Assembly (NCBI RefSeq): GCF_014851395.1
Contig: NW_024044459.1
Coordinates: 18,052,664 to 18,116,663 of the forward strand
Direction: 5' to 3'
DNA: 64,000 nucleotides
Source of the DNA: Micropterus salmoides
Lineage: Eukaryota > Chordata > Actinopteri > Centrarchiformes > Centrarchidae
Under the pieces are notes generated by a model. It saw nothing but the letters and a program-made list of their open reading frames with translations, ran no database searches and was not told the origin of the DNA. Shown one piece after another: positions 46,199-58,380 of this stretch. The position numbers and the translations under genes were made by a program. Every line of letters starts with the position of its first letter. Within the stretch, counting starts at the first letter, position 1.

Positions 46199-46369
46199 GC
46201 TTTATAACATTTCGGTGTTATTCTCCAAGTTTTGGCCATCTTTTGTCTCAAAGGCATCAATCACTGTACTCATTAAGTAAAATCTCCAAAGGCAGAAACA
46301 AGGATAAAAGAGGAATTCCACTATAGGCAATAATCATATCCACGTCATTAAAGCAGAATTATCCTTTAA

Positions 46370-46715
46370 CAATGCCACGATGACTAAAAAACAATTTTTA
46401 GTTGTGCTATTAATTGGCAAATAGTTTTAGAAATGATTCATCAGTTTGTCAAAATTCAGTGAAATTCACATTTCAGTTTCTTAACTGAATATTTTCTGGT
46501 TTCTTTACTCCTCTGTCAATAAACTGAATATTTTTGGATGTGGAAAAAACAAAGACATTTGAGGGCGTCATCTTGGGCTTTGCGAAACACGACCAACATT
46601 TTTCACTATTCTTTTACCATCTGACATTCTGTAGACGAAAAAACTAATCGATTCATCAGGAAAATAACTGACAGATTAATAATGAAAACAATCGTTAGTT
46701 GCCACCTTAGAAAGA
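46370..46715. repeat. Dispersed teleost repeat of the attaatcgatta type, best-preserved copy
   Basis: Contains acgatgactaaaaaac at one end, ctgaatattttctggtttct and acatttgagggcgtcatctt inside, and aaacaatcgttagttgccac at the other. It belongs to the same family as 15820-16076. Confidence 0.55.
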
Positions 46716-47469
46716 AATGTTTTGACCAGTGAGTATTGCACACAGCACATGAAAACATAACTGACCTCAGTGCTGCACAGCCCAAGGCCCTGTCAGTACT
46801 GAGAGGCAGTTGTGAGATGTGGAGTCTGACAGAAAGTATCCCAGTAGCCTCTGGGTGATTTAAAGCCTGATGAACCATGTGCCAAAACCAGAAGAGCCAT
46901 GCTACAGTAGCATGACATCCTCAAATGACCTTTTTTCCACTGTGGACCAAGAGACAGAAACTCACTCATCATCACGTTGTTTTCTGTCTGCTGGTGTGAC
47001 TGGAAATCCATCCGCATGCACACAAAGAGAGAGAACAAGAGAGACACAGGGAACTGGAGCGAGAGAAGAGAGAACTGAAACTGAGTTTGTGATTATGTAA
47101 CAAAGGAGATTTCATTAAAACAGAATAACTTTCCACATTATTAAAAAAACAAAAACATTGAGGATAAAATCAAGGAAAGTGCATGTAAGAGGGAGTTTCA
47201 GAGAAAGGAGAAGAAATAGGAGAAGCAGCAAAGAAACCAGAGTGTGAGGAAGAACAAAGACAACTGCAGAGGTAATTTTAAGTAATCTCAGAATATGGAG
47301 GCTGGTGGACAGAGTTACCGCCTGGATCTTTAACAGTGGAAATCTGATCTGTGGATCCTGTGCAGGCTTGTGCCATGTTGTGTGGGATTCCACTGGAGGA
47401 GGGCTTCACCACATGTTTGTGTGTTCATTTTCATCTGCCAAGTGTGTGTTTCGGAGCGGATATACAGAG

Positions 47470-47471
<2 letters not shown>

Positions 47472-47517
<46 letters not shown>
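47472..47517. repeat. (GT)n microsatellite
   Basis: About 22 uninterrupted GT units, the longest dinucleotide repeat in the window. Confidence 0.98.
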
Positions 47518-48129
47518 TCCAGATGTTGGTCTGCGGTTCAGTCATAAATTCTTTACTATTTTAAGTCCGCTGTTGCTTTAGGCCCTGGTCAGACAGAAAG
47601 CGTTTTGCAGGTTTGAAAATGCGAGACGCACAGCAATGCCTTTTGTGCATTTTGGAAAAGAATTGTGCGGCGGTATTTTTATGTTGCAAACAACAAATCA
47701 GCTGGGCTGTCAGTCTAATCAAAGATTATAGCGCCAGCGATCTGTAATCATTGGTTTGCTGCAAAGTAATAACTGTCATATTAGCAGAAACTTGATCACA
47801 ACTCACAGGTCTGTGTTTTTTGTTGCAAAAAACATCTGCTTAAACATAGACAAACAGAGGGCACTTGCTCTGGCATTGTTTGAGGGTGATTGATGTACAA
47901 ACACGCAGGATACAGGGAAACGGAGATCCGTATGGGCACATGGAGACCCTCAGAAAGAGGAGACAACGCTGGTAGTAGTCTTAATGATGGTCGGTTCAAG
48001 GCTTATTTTAGGATAACTCTGGGACACTTTGATGCAGTCTCCAGACAATCCAAGCAACTGTAAACTTCCGTTTACAGTTATATAACGTTTTTTTTTGTTG
48101 TTGTTGTTGTTGTTTTTTTGTTGTTTTTT

Positions 48130-49060
48130 AAATGGGCCAACAATCAGCCCATAAAGCATGGACAGCAGCCCATTGGATCATTTTCTATACCGACACCGGG
48201 CCGGCCCAATCACATCTCTTACTAGCCCCCCACTCCCTCTGCTCTCTGTTTCTTGCATTAAGGCCCACCCCAAAAAAATCTTCAGACGGCTGCCGCTAAA
48301 TGCGCGTAAATAACACATATGTCTGCTACCAGACTGCTACCAGGGCTGCAGTATCTTCAACATCAGCTACAGTAACCGAGGTAGTGCAGGCACAGGCACT
48401 TGGAGTAAAGGAGAGCCGTGGCCACTGGCAGGCAGAGGAGGAGGCGTGTGTTAGCGAGTGACAAAGTGACAGGGCAGAGGGGGAGACAGAGCAGGAGGAG
48501 AGTGGAGGTGAAGCGGTAAGCATAGAGTAGCTCAACCTGCAGGGAGGGAGCAGGGAGGTAGGGTCATTTACACTGGGGACATGTAGCCACCACTTTTTGA
48601 AAGCATTTGTTAAAAATGTTAATTAACAAATAAAAATGCTATGAAAAAGGTTTATTTGCACAATAAGCCTGCAATGAAATGTAAATATAGAAGAAAATTC
48701 TGTGCTGTTCAAAAAAGTAATTGGACTGATTACTGCACTATATTCTATTATATTTTTATATTCTGAATTGTCACTTGCCACCTGAATTTTGTACTTCCCT
48801 GGTGCAGGAAATTAAGTGTTTAATGCTTAAAATCTTCTGGGGGAGGACCCCAGATATTAGAATATTATTAGAATATATTCTTGTCTTGTTGTCATGGCCC
48901 CAATTTTGGGCAATGTTACGTCTCATGGGCTAAGTGTTTCATCAATAGTGTATTGTGAGGGGTGTCCGATATTGGTGGGCCGCCTGGGCCACAAATGCCG
49001 ATTTTTTGTCCCAGCCCTGGCAACAATTCATCAAGGCTGGCAGAACAGGAAAAGCAAATG
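48130..49060. repeat. Composite repeat region with facing ggcc-rich ends
   Basis: The left part holds accgacaccgggccggccca and the right part gtccgatattggtgggccgc, which are imperfect inverses, suggesting a degraded TIR element. Sequence like that of the hAT at 36577-37749 (gccacctgaattttg, ctcatgggctaagtg) is embedded at 48770-48945. A good plus-strand donor (gaagcg then gtaagc, near 48516) occurs but no matching exon was found. Confidence 0.35.
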
Positions 49061-49279
49061 GGAAACTAAGTCCTTTAAATGTTTCACAATGAAAAATACA
49101 GCTCTGTGACATGCATTAGGGATGGATCACGACATTATTAAAATTGTTTGAATGGTCCTTAAATTATTATTATTTTTAAATCAAATAGTTTACACGACTA
49201 TTGTCTAAACATTTTAGTTTTTACTGTCACCTGGTAGTAATGAGTCATTAATTATTCATCTTCAGAGAATGGTTGAATA

Positions 49280-51046
49280 GTATGGAGGACTGATCCTGAC
49301 AAATTCTGAATATACAAATAAATGCTCAAATAAATAAGCATCCGATTAATGCACCAAAAAAGAAAAATAAATGTAGGCAGTAATTAAATTATATAAGGAG
49401 ACAAATTATTATTTATTTAATTTTTATATACATCTATATCTCTCCATCTCTCTCAATTTTAATTAGTTTCTTTACTTATAATAACTTAAACAATAAATAT
49501 TATTATAATTATTACAAAGATGAATATCTTTGTAATAATTATAATAATATTTATTGTACGTTATAATCTTTATTAATTACTTCTTTTTGAAATGTATTTG
49601 TGTGTTTTAATATTTTCTGTTTTATTCTTCCTTTGTATTTTCTACGATATTTATTTCCTCAATGGTTATATATTTCTGCCTGTCCTTTTTACATTTCTCT
49701 ATGCATTTCTGCCTCATTATGCAAATGAGGAGGGGCTGTGTCTCAAGGGGTGAACTTCTCCCCTATTGGTGGACCAGTCAGACGCTCTAGCTCTAGGCCT
49801 ACTCTACCTGCACACATCAACAAGCTTGCTCCTCACACAGTCAGATAGCTTCCTTCAGTGTGCTGAGGTGTTTAGCAACTCTGAAGACACTACTACCAGT
49901 CATGCCTACCTTCCCTTTTCGTGTGGACGCACTGACATACAGTATTTTCTTTTACGGACACAGAACTGCAGGAAAGTGGGCTGTTGTTTCTGAGAGCCAC
50001 ATGGTCAGTTAGCCGCAACTAAATCTGGAGTGCACCCCTATTCGAGTATTTACAGTTGCATTTACGGTTACACATTGACTTAATCAGCGGTGAGAAAGAA
50101 ATATTATGAGTCAATTTAAAGTTAACTTTACGGCATTTAACCAGTCAAAATGATTTAATAAAGGCTGGTTACTGTACTTCTATGTCTTACACAGAAAACA
50201 GAGGGAGAGGCCTGCGGAGAACATAACCATATTCTGAGGAGAAGGAGTCGGAGTCAACAAAGAAAAGAATCCCCAAATAATAAAATAAATTCCTTTTATA
50301 TTTCCCCTTACATGCCTTGTTGTTTTATGTGTAGATACAGAGGAAGAATGGGACACAGCACACACCTCATCGTTACTGTGTGTTAGAGCATGGGAGAGCA
50401 GTGGATACGGTTAATACAGCCCACATCCCTAATATTACTGTGTAACTATAACAAGCGGAGAACATTCAAGATTTTTTTACAACTGTCCGTATGGTTTATT
50501 CATCTTGTGTAATGAATGAAAATAAATAGGCCTACTAGGCTTATCTCTACTTTGACATTTAAGATTAGCTGTGTTTGATCCACCTTCATACACATGTGAC
50601 ATTACTGTACAACTTGAGAAAGGTGAGTTGTTTTCCGCTCCAGCCTGCCTAAAAGAAAAGCATTTTTGGGATTAAATGGGCTTTATTAGCTGTTGCAGTG
50701 CAGGGAGAACTAAGAACATACCCATTTCTCAACTTATTATTCTAAATCATGCAATGAAGAAGAAGAAATGCATAATAAATCAAACAAAATCTGTCCACAA
50801 ATACTGTACAGCATGTAGCCTAATGAACAGGCCTTGGGTTATAGCTGACTTGGGCAGTGAAATGTTTCATTTTTTAATTCATGTGGTCATAGTTGTCCAC
50901 AACTCAAATCAGAATTTAAGGAGAAATGTTTTATACCACCTCAAGAAGACTTCCTATCAGAAAGGTAGGAAGGTATTTCAATGTACAGTTGCAGTAATTT
51001 CCCTGACATGTGTCATTTTACTTTTAATAGACACATGTAACAGGTT
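49280..51046 (+). mobile_element. TIR element, copy 1 (right end missing)
   Basis: Starts gtatggaggactgatcctga, as in the complete copy at 58381, and stays closely similar up to acatgtaacaggtt at 51046, where the similarity stops before the right terminus. Relative to copy 2 it lacks about 250 bp (equivalent of 59107-59428) and has gained a perfect palindrome (49491-49556). A 185-codon open frame at 50676-51233 starts inside it and runs into flanking AT-rich DNA; in copy 2 it is broken, so it is probably not a gene. Confidence 0.75.
49491..49556. repeat. Perfect 31-bp palindrome
   Basis: Positions 49491-49521 and 49526-49556 are exact reverse complements around a 4-base loop, starting caataaatattattataa. 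The complete copy of the host element has only the right-hand half, so the left arm arose after the copies separated. Confidence 0.85.
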
Positions 51047-51289
51047 TTATACTTCCTGTGAATATAATCCAATTAATCTTATTTTTATACTATATATCTA
51101 TCTATATCTCTATATCTATCTATGGTGTAATTTGATAAATTATATATTGTATGTGATGCTTGCATCACATGCTATTGAGACTTCCTTGCCCTCTTCAGAT
51201 AAGACTCTCAGACTGCAACATGTGTCTTTGTAAAGAGAGAAACAGACAGAAAAAAAGTCTAACTCTGCCTGTCAGCTCGTTCTGCTCCG

Positions 51290-51450
51290 TTGAAAGTGAA
51301 TTTACCATACAGAATCGAATACGAGTGCACTTAGCTGTGGCTAGCTGACTTCTTCTTCTTCTGCTTCTCCCCTATACCGCAGTTCTGTGCCCATGCATGC
51401 AGCAAACTGAAAACACTGTCTGTCAGAGCGTCCACATGAAAAGGGAAGGA
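51290..51450 (-). repeat. Inverted fragment of the same TIR element
   Basis: The minus strand reads ccttcccttttcatgtggac near 51440, then cacagaactgcgg and gtcagctagccacagctaa. These match the order of ccttcccttttcgtgtggac, cacagaactgcagg and gtcagttagccgcaactaa at 49910-50025 on the plus strand. It is diverged and about 160 bp long. Confidence 0.55.
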
Positions 51451-54400
51451 AAAACAGCAGCAACAAGATAATTGTTTCATCTTTATATAACAAAGTCTGA
51501 CTTTGTGAAACAGTGTCCATCTTGACTGTGTTTCAGCACCAAGCATCATCGATGTAAAACAGAGTCCTCCTCTCATCTTGCGGTTATTACTTTATAATGC
51601 CACGAGATGTTTACCTTGTTAAATGCACACATTAAACAGCAGGCTGTGAACCCATCTAGCACTCGTACTTGTTGTAGCTCAGATGATGCAAAGTAGGCCG
51701 TTCATTACCAAGCACCAAATTAGGATACAATAATAAGTCATTAGCAAACTGTTAATTAAATATTAAACTGTTGGTTCCTTTAAAACTAACCTTCATCTGG
51801 GAGGGATCAGAGGGATACGTGAATATTTGATCGGTCAGATTTATTGCATGACTCATTGGACAGAGGAAAGCTGTTGCTCTCAAACATTGTCCACTGAATT
51901 TGTGTGCTGATAAAGGGACGGATCAAATAGGCCGACAGATGGAAGGTTGCAAAGTAATTTTATGGTACCTTGGAAGAGTATTTAGTATTTTTGAAATAAA
52001 AAAATAAAAATACAGCAGTTTATTTTGATTCATGGCATGGCTGCTGCATTTTAATACAGTTAAAATTAGAGTGTCTGGAATTTTATTTTAGAATACATTT
52101 TGATGCATCTTAGGCGACATTTTACATGGCAGGGTGCACGTGAGGGGTTGGTATTTCACCATGAGCGGGGAGCGAGGGGGGTGATTGTAAAACAACTGCG
52201 AGGTCATGTTTACATTGGTCAACTCCCTCTCAGTGGAGCAGAGGTGAATGGAGATAAGAGAGCAGCCTGTCTCACTACAGAGGAACACGATGTGAAACAG
52301 AGTTTTATACAAAACGCGTGTTTATACAAAACTGTTTCAACGCAGCAACAAGCCATAAAGTACCAAGGATGGTCAGAAGAGTCCCTGATTATCAGAGGAC
52401 ACTCTATGACTCAGAAAATGGTGTTTGCTGCTGTTGAGACAGAATAAATTTACTGACCACAAGCTGTCAGGATTTAAAGCCATGTTCTACCTTTAGTTTA
52501 TCACATTTATTTGTCAGGGCTGTCAATTAATGCGTTAGTAAGAGGCCTTCTCCAAACATTACTGCTTTTAGCTGATCAGTCTCTAAGTCTACATCCAGAT
52601 TCTGTATCTGTGATAAGTCAGTCATCTTTCCTGAAGGGGACCATCAGAACACCTTTAAAAATAAAACGGGAACTAAACACTGAAATCTTTTGGTGAGGTG
52701 TGTGGTTGGAACATAAACCCAGAGGCATTCTTCATGTCACAGGATTACCTGTTCTGGTCTAAAGTAATGACCAACTTCAGATATTGGGCATGCGTGCACG
52801 GATACACGCATGCACAATATCTAAACATCAAATTAAGGCGGCAGCAGTCAGCAGCAATAACCCATCAGTACTCAGTCACCTAGAAACAGCAAAGCTCTTA
52901 GCAAGACATCCTTTCCACAATTCAAAAGAGACACCGCAGGCGTTCGAATTTACTGGCTGAATCATGTAACCAGCAGACAAAACAAGCGTGTGCACGTGTG
53001 AGAGCTGTTCTGGTTTTGTAACTCGATAAGGTCATCTGAGCAGTTCACTGGTTTGAATGAGCCATGCAAAATGTTTCGGTCTACCTTTTATTACAGTTTT
53101 GACTACTTGTTAAAAAAAGATGTAGAATTTCTACGCTTTGAGACAAGCAGGAGAATTTTAAGTACAGGCTTGAATCAGTAGCTTGTTGTTTTAGAACAGT
53201 TGAACTTTATCAATTTTCATCCATCTTCCCATTTATGCTATGGCTGGGTACAGCATATTTATTTATTTCTATTTACTGTGTTTTGCCCAACTGATCTCTG
53301 TCATTCATTTGCTCCATTAGTCTATTTATTTACTTATTTTTGTCAATTAAGCAATAAAATTTAGTAAGTTTATTTATCCACACACAAAGCATAACAATAT
53401 AAAAGTAAAATGTACAAAGCAGGAAGTAAAAGTGCAACATCCTCTCAGGACTTCTGGTTTGGGGGGTCCAGAAGAAAGCATCTTCACTTGAAATGGAGGA
53501 TGTTGTTTAAAACAAGCGATTCATTTGTACTGTTTCACTTCTACTCAGTTTTGCCACCTGGATCGTAACACACATTTGGAGGTTTGGCAAAAGGCTTGAA
53601 GGAGGCAGCAACGTAAAGAAGAGGATGGCAAAGTCAAGCAAGCAGCAAGAGTTTTGATGATATTACTGAAAAGAAAGGACAATTAAGACTTTATACTGAT
53701 TAATGAGTTTAATTCATATTGTATGGGAAATGTAATGAACTTTCAGATGAAAATTAGAACTATGCTATGTATGCTAACTATGCCTTTAATGTAGCTGGCC
53801 TAAAGCCAAAACAGTCCTGCTTTCTTTGGTACTTTATAGTTTGTACAGCAAAGCATGGACATCCACCTGCTGTTAAACACATTTCTCAGAAACTAGAGCA
53901 GCAGGAAACAACTATTACATTTAGGCAGGGTGAACAGAGATGTTTCAGCCTTTAACTGCATTTCCATCCCGTTCTCAAAGCAACACCTTCACCCACACAG
54001 CATGCCATCAGCAGCACAATATAATAGTTCCTCACATTTGTACTAAGACAAAGTATCCCTGTCCTGTAACTGCACACCTTTGTTAAAGGTTGTTCAACCA
54101 CCCACAGCCTCAGGCATTTTCTCATCAAGCGCAGCATGGATGTTTAACACTAAAAGGTATCCATTGTTGCTTGAAGTGGATGAAATCCTTTAAGCCTACC
54201 CAAGCCAGACCCCTGCTGTTGCTCCCAGTTTAAATTTGCTTGTACAGTAACTGTGGAGACAGATTACCTTCATCCAGCCCCTTAACAGTTGATCAGCTAA
54301 AAATGCCTGACCTGACATGTCAAAGCAGACTCTGTTTTTACAGCAAACAGAGTTGCTCAGATACATAAAAGTGGGTCATTACAGAGAAAATGTTGTGATT

Positions 54401-56728
54401 GTACTCTATAACTGCACTAAAAACAGGTGAGAGGCTGTCACTTCAGGCCCATTTTCACCATACATACCACCAGGGCCATTTTCATTATAGATCACTCTGC
54501 ACATTATTTTCAATAAATAAAATAGTTTAATCTATAAGATGTCAGAAAATATAGTCTTTTCTCAGATCAGTCCAGATATTCCATTTACATGGATATAAAA
54601 CAGGAAAAAAAGCAACTCATCACATTGTTGAAGATGCAGAGAACGTTAATGAAACAATCGATTATGGCAATAAATAAATTGTTTTATCGTTACAGCTCTG
54701 CATTCTGAAGATTCAGGTTGGAGTTTTAAAATAACATTTAAGACTGCAACTCGAAAGCTACAAAAACCATCAAATATATGGATTTTGATCAACAAAATAG
54801 AGGTAGATTCACTGTCTGCCTATCAACTTACTGATTAATTGCCTCAGCGCCAAAGTATAATTTTCAATATCTCATCACACTTTCAAAAAACAAACCTAAC
54901 TCAGCAGCAGAATCAGCACAGCCACCCAAAAACATATAAGTCATGAAGCGTGTTGGTAAAACAGGGGACGGGACAAACAAAACCTATAAGGTTCCTAGAG
55001 ATAAGGGGTCATCTGAAGACTGCATCACTGGGTGAGGCTCCTCGACACAAACCTGATACCAGAGCCAGGAGAGGATAGAGATCAATGTACATGAGACTTT
55101 TAACATGCAACAAGGTTACGTTGCTCTACTTTATTATCTGCCCGTACACTGAAGGTGACCTACAGGGGCTGAAGTCAGATTAAACAGATCAGACTTTACT
55201 GACCAGCACACACAGAACGAGCAGGCAGTCAATCCGTAGTATTTCCTGAGCGACCCAGGAAACATGACACATGTGACAGTCAGCGACCGCGCTGGCTGGA
55301 AAAAATTGCCCACTTGTAGAGCTGAAACGATTAGTCAATTAATCAGTTTGTTGAAAGACTGAAGCAAGAGAACATTTCACTTAATGTGAAGATTTGATGG
55401 ATTTCTTAGTCCTCAGATAAAAAATTAAATCTCTTAGAGTTATGGACTTTTGGCCAACTGTTTTGATGAAACATTAATTGTTTCAGTCCCCTTTCAAGTA
55501 AAAAGGCCAAAAGGTATGCTAGTATCAGTGTCTTCAAAGTGAGAATTTTCTGCTTTTCGCTGTCACTTCGTATTGATCATCATTGGGTCATACATGTCAG
55601 ATTGGCCTTTGGAAAGCGTTTTCACTCTTTTATGACATTTTATAGATAAAGCGATTAAGAGTCCTTTTATGTAGTCTCTGAAAGGTTACATTTTTACAAG
55701 CAGTCAACAGCTGCATCCACAATCAGCTTTGAAGATTTTAGTGATTTTATAAAGGTTAATTTCTACAAGAATGCTTTATTGGTGGTAGTTGGCTACCACA
55801 ACTATAACACCAATGTAATGACTGGAGGGAAATAGAACAAAGCATTAAAAATGTCCCTGGTTCAATACCAGCCTTTGCTGCATGTCTTACCCTGAAGTCA
55901 CACTCAACATATATATCTTCTTAGGCAGAACATAAACATTTACAAGCAAACAATGACACACTCTGTCTAACTGAGGTATTTGTGATTGAACTATAGCAGG
56001 GTAGAAATAACATGGAAAAATGTAGGCTAGTCTCCCTCACACATTTGGAACATACAGAAGCTTAAAAAACACTGTTCAATCAGGAAAAGAAATTGCTTTA
56101 CTATACACACACCCCCCACAGCCACACCCTCCAGCATCTGTACCAGAGAATGATGAGCTACGATAACCAATAATTCAATAAAGTGGCCCCACTGGTCTCT
56201 TCCATTCACACATCTCCACTCACGTTCAGAAAATCTTTAAAATGCAAATAAAAATCTATTGAATGCTCATTTATTCACAGACTTGTTATATCAGGCCAAA
56301 TGTGAACCAGCAAAAACAACAATTTTGTATAATTTAAAAACCGTACAATTGTACATAAGACAACCACCGAGTACAGCTTTAACAGCAGCCCCCCACACTA
56401 AGGGAGGAGGACTCTTTGATTTTGACGGACTGGTCCTGTGAGGAAGCTTCAGGTTAGGCAGGTTTGATTATACGCAAAGTGGCATTTGTCATTACGAGAC
56501 GTACTGGCCAATTTAGAAAGCGCACACAGAACAGACAGCTAGTGGACTGTGAGAAAAGATTCACTGAATTTGACAAAAATAATATATTGGATTATAATCG
56601 CATGCCCAAGCTTAAACAAGGCTTTTATTGTGATAAATTTATCTTTATTATATTATATATTTATAAATCAGGAAGGTCTTGTGAAAAACTCACTGACTAG
56701 CAGCTTCAGTCTCATTTCTTGGGCTCTC
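51451..56728. other. Upstream region of slc23a2, no gene recognised
   Basis: AT-rich DNA. I recognise only pieces of the attaatcgatta-type repeat (54480-54700 and 55315-55520) and a ctggttcaataccagcctttg phrase at 55858 that resembles part of a fish tRNA-derived SINE. No coding exon or CpG island was seen. Confidence 0.45.
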
Positions 56729-57160
56729 AGTGTTTCCCCATACGTTCATTTATTTTTGGGTGCCCGCCACAATATCAACACTGACCGCCACATATTGATT
56801 TTTTTTATTTTTTATTTTTATTTATTTTTTTCTTACTAGGCATATTTAAAATTGTATCTGATTGCAGAGCTGCAGGCAGCGTGTATTCGTGCAGCATATC
56901 CTCTCGCTCGTCCCTCTCTCTTGTTCTCGCTCCCTCTCCCTTATGAACACAGCTGCACAGATCAGTCCAACACAATGATGTCAATGTCGGAGACCCAGGT
57001 CATAAAAGTTATTAGCAAGCATGTAAGGAGCCTAGCTAATAAGAAGAGCTGAGTTAAATGTTAGAATACAGCTGGGTTTTCAAGGCTAACAGGCTGTATA
57101 TAGCTGGTAGTCAATGTCGACTGCACGCACGCGCGCCCGCGTTATTCTGTGGGAAACACT
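56729..57160. mobile_element. Non-autonomous hAT transposon with perfect 8-bp target duplication
   Basis: The direct repeat gggctctc lies at 56721-56728 and 57161-57168. Termini are agtgtttcccc and gggaaacact, the well-known cagtgtttccc type of hAT ends. Length 432 bp, no transposase. Its CpG-rich right end (gcacgcacgcgcgcccgcg) could be mistaken for a promoter. Confidence 0.85.
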
Positions 57161-57168
57161 GGGCTCTC

Positions 57169-58376
57169 GTTATATTTCACTCGGGAGCAGCTGAGTCACG
57201 TGCAGAATTCGGTCTTTGGCTGGAAAACAAACCGGTTTGAACACTTAATTGCACCAACCACACACACACACAAAAAGAGAACATTTCTCTGATTGGCTGA
57301 TAAAAATGCTTTTATAATTGTGAAAGAGCATACATCCTCAACAAACAGCTGATGTCATCCTGAAAACTTCCCCTGAAGTATCAGTAAAAGCTCACAAATG
57401 ACTGGCACAGAGGAGAATAAATCATTCGGGTACTGTTACAGTGATGATGTATTTTAGTTTAATACTGATGGCTATGTTATTCAGCCCTTGTTATGCAAGA
57501 ATCATATGGTGTGCAATGCTGCTTTTGGCCATTTAATCCCCATTTTACACACAAGAGATTAGAAGAGCAAAATGTGTAGCCACTAAACGTCAAAGCCCCT
57601 CCCCCCACGCAGCAAAAAAGTAAACCAACAAACGTGTGTTTCAGGGCAAACTGTTCAGAAGCACATCCTAAAATCTTACAGTTGACCATCCACACACACC
57701 CCCACCAATGGGAAGGCACAGCATGACCCAGCACTATGTCGTAATCTTAATCACACGCTGCCAACAGGGCCAGGAATGGAATTTCTGTGACCCACTTCGC
57801 CTCACTGTTCCTGTTCCTGGCCCGACATCCTGTGAGGTGATACTGTGCATTATATTAATTTACTGTCAAGTCAGAGTGACTCAGTGGAGCTACTGTGAAA
57901 AGCTAAAAAACATGTTTTCAGGGTCACTTCACATAAACACAAGTGAACGGTTTTTGTCAGCATTGTGATTTTAGTTAGTTTCTTATACTTCATGAGGAAC
58001 CTGGTAGCTTTAAAAGGGAAAGTATTAAGAGAAAACAATGCATGCAATAACTGCGGTTTTCTGTAAGCTGAACTGTACTGCAGATAAAGTTCTTCCTAAG
58101 CAACGGCACTTTCACGCAAATGGGGAAGAACATCATATCTGCAAGCCTGATTTACAGATTCATGACTTATTTAAGAAAAACAGGAGGCAGCACCTGGTCG
58201 GCAGCTGTAACACACTAGTTTCAGGATGTAGTACTGAAAACGAACCACACAGAGCACCCTGTAAGTAAATGTTATGGTCTGAAACATGGCTGAGATCTTA
58301 AACCTGCAATGAAGAACTTCTGGCAGTGAGATACTTTCATGAGCACTGTTGACACATGTTTATGATGTATGCCTAC
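57169..58376. other. No recognised feature
   Basis: Mixed-composition DNA with a short (CA) run at 57259 but no exon, repeat end or CpG island that I can name. Confidence 0.4.
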
Positions 58377-58380
58377 AGGT

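Noticed and set aside
48326..48535. GC-richer block with a plus-strand donor considered as a 5' exon
   Set aside because: It sits inside a composite repeat region and on the opposite strand to slc23a2, with no matching downstream exon.
50676..51233. 185-codon open frame, the longest in the window
   Set aside because: It starts inside a truncated transposon copy and continues into unrelated AT-rich DNA. The sister copy at 60005-60316 breaks the frame and shows no sign of protein-level constraint.
55850..55895. tRNA-like B-box phrase
   Set aside because: Resembles the tail of a tRNA-derived SINE, but no A-box or cloverleaf could be found, so no tRNA gene or full SINE is claimed.
57110..57160. 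CpG-rich stretch considered as an slc23a2 promoter
   Set aside because: It is the right end of a hAT element with perfect target duplication.
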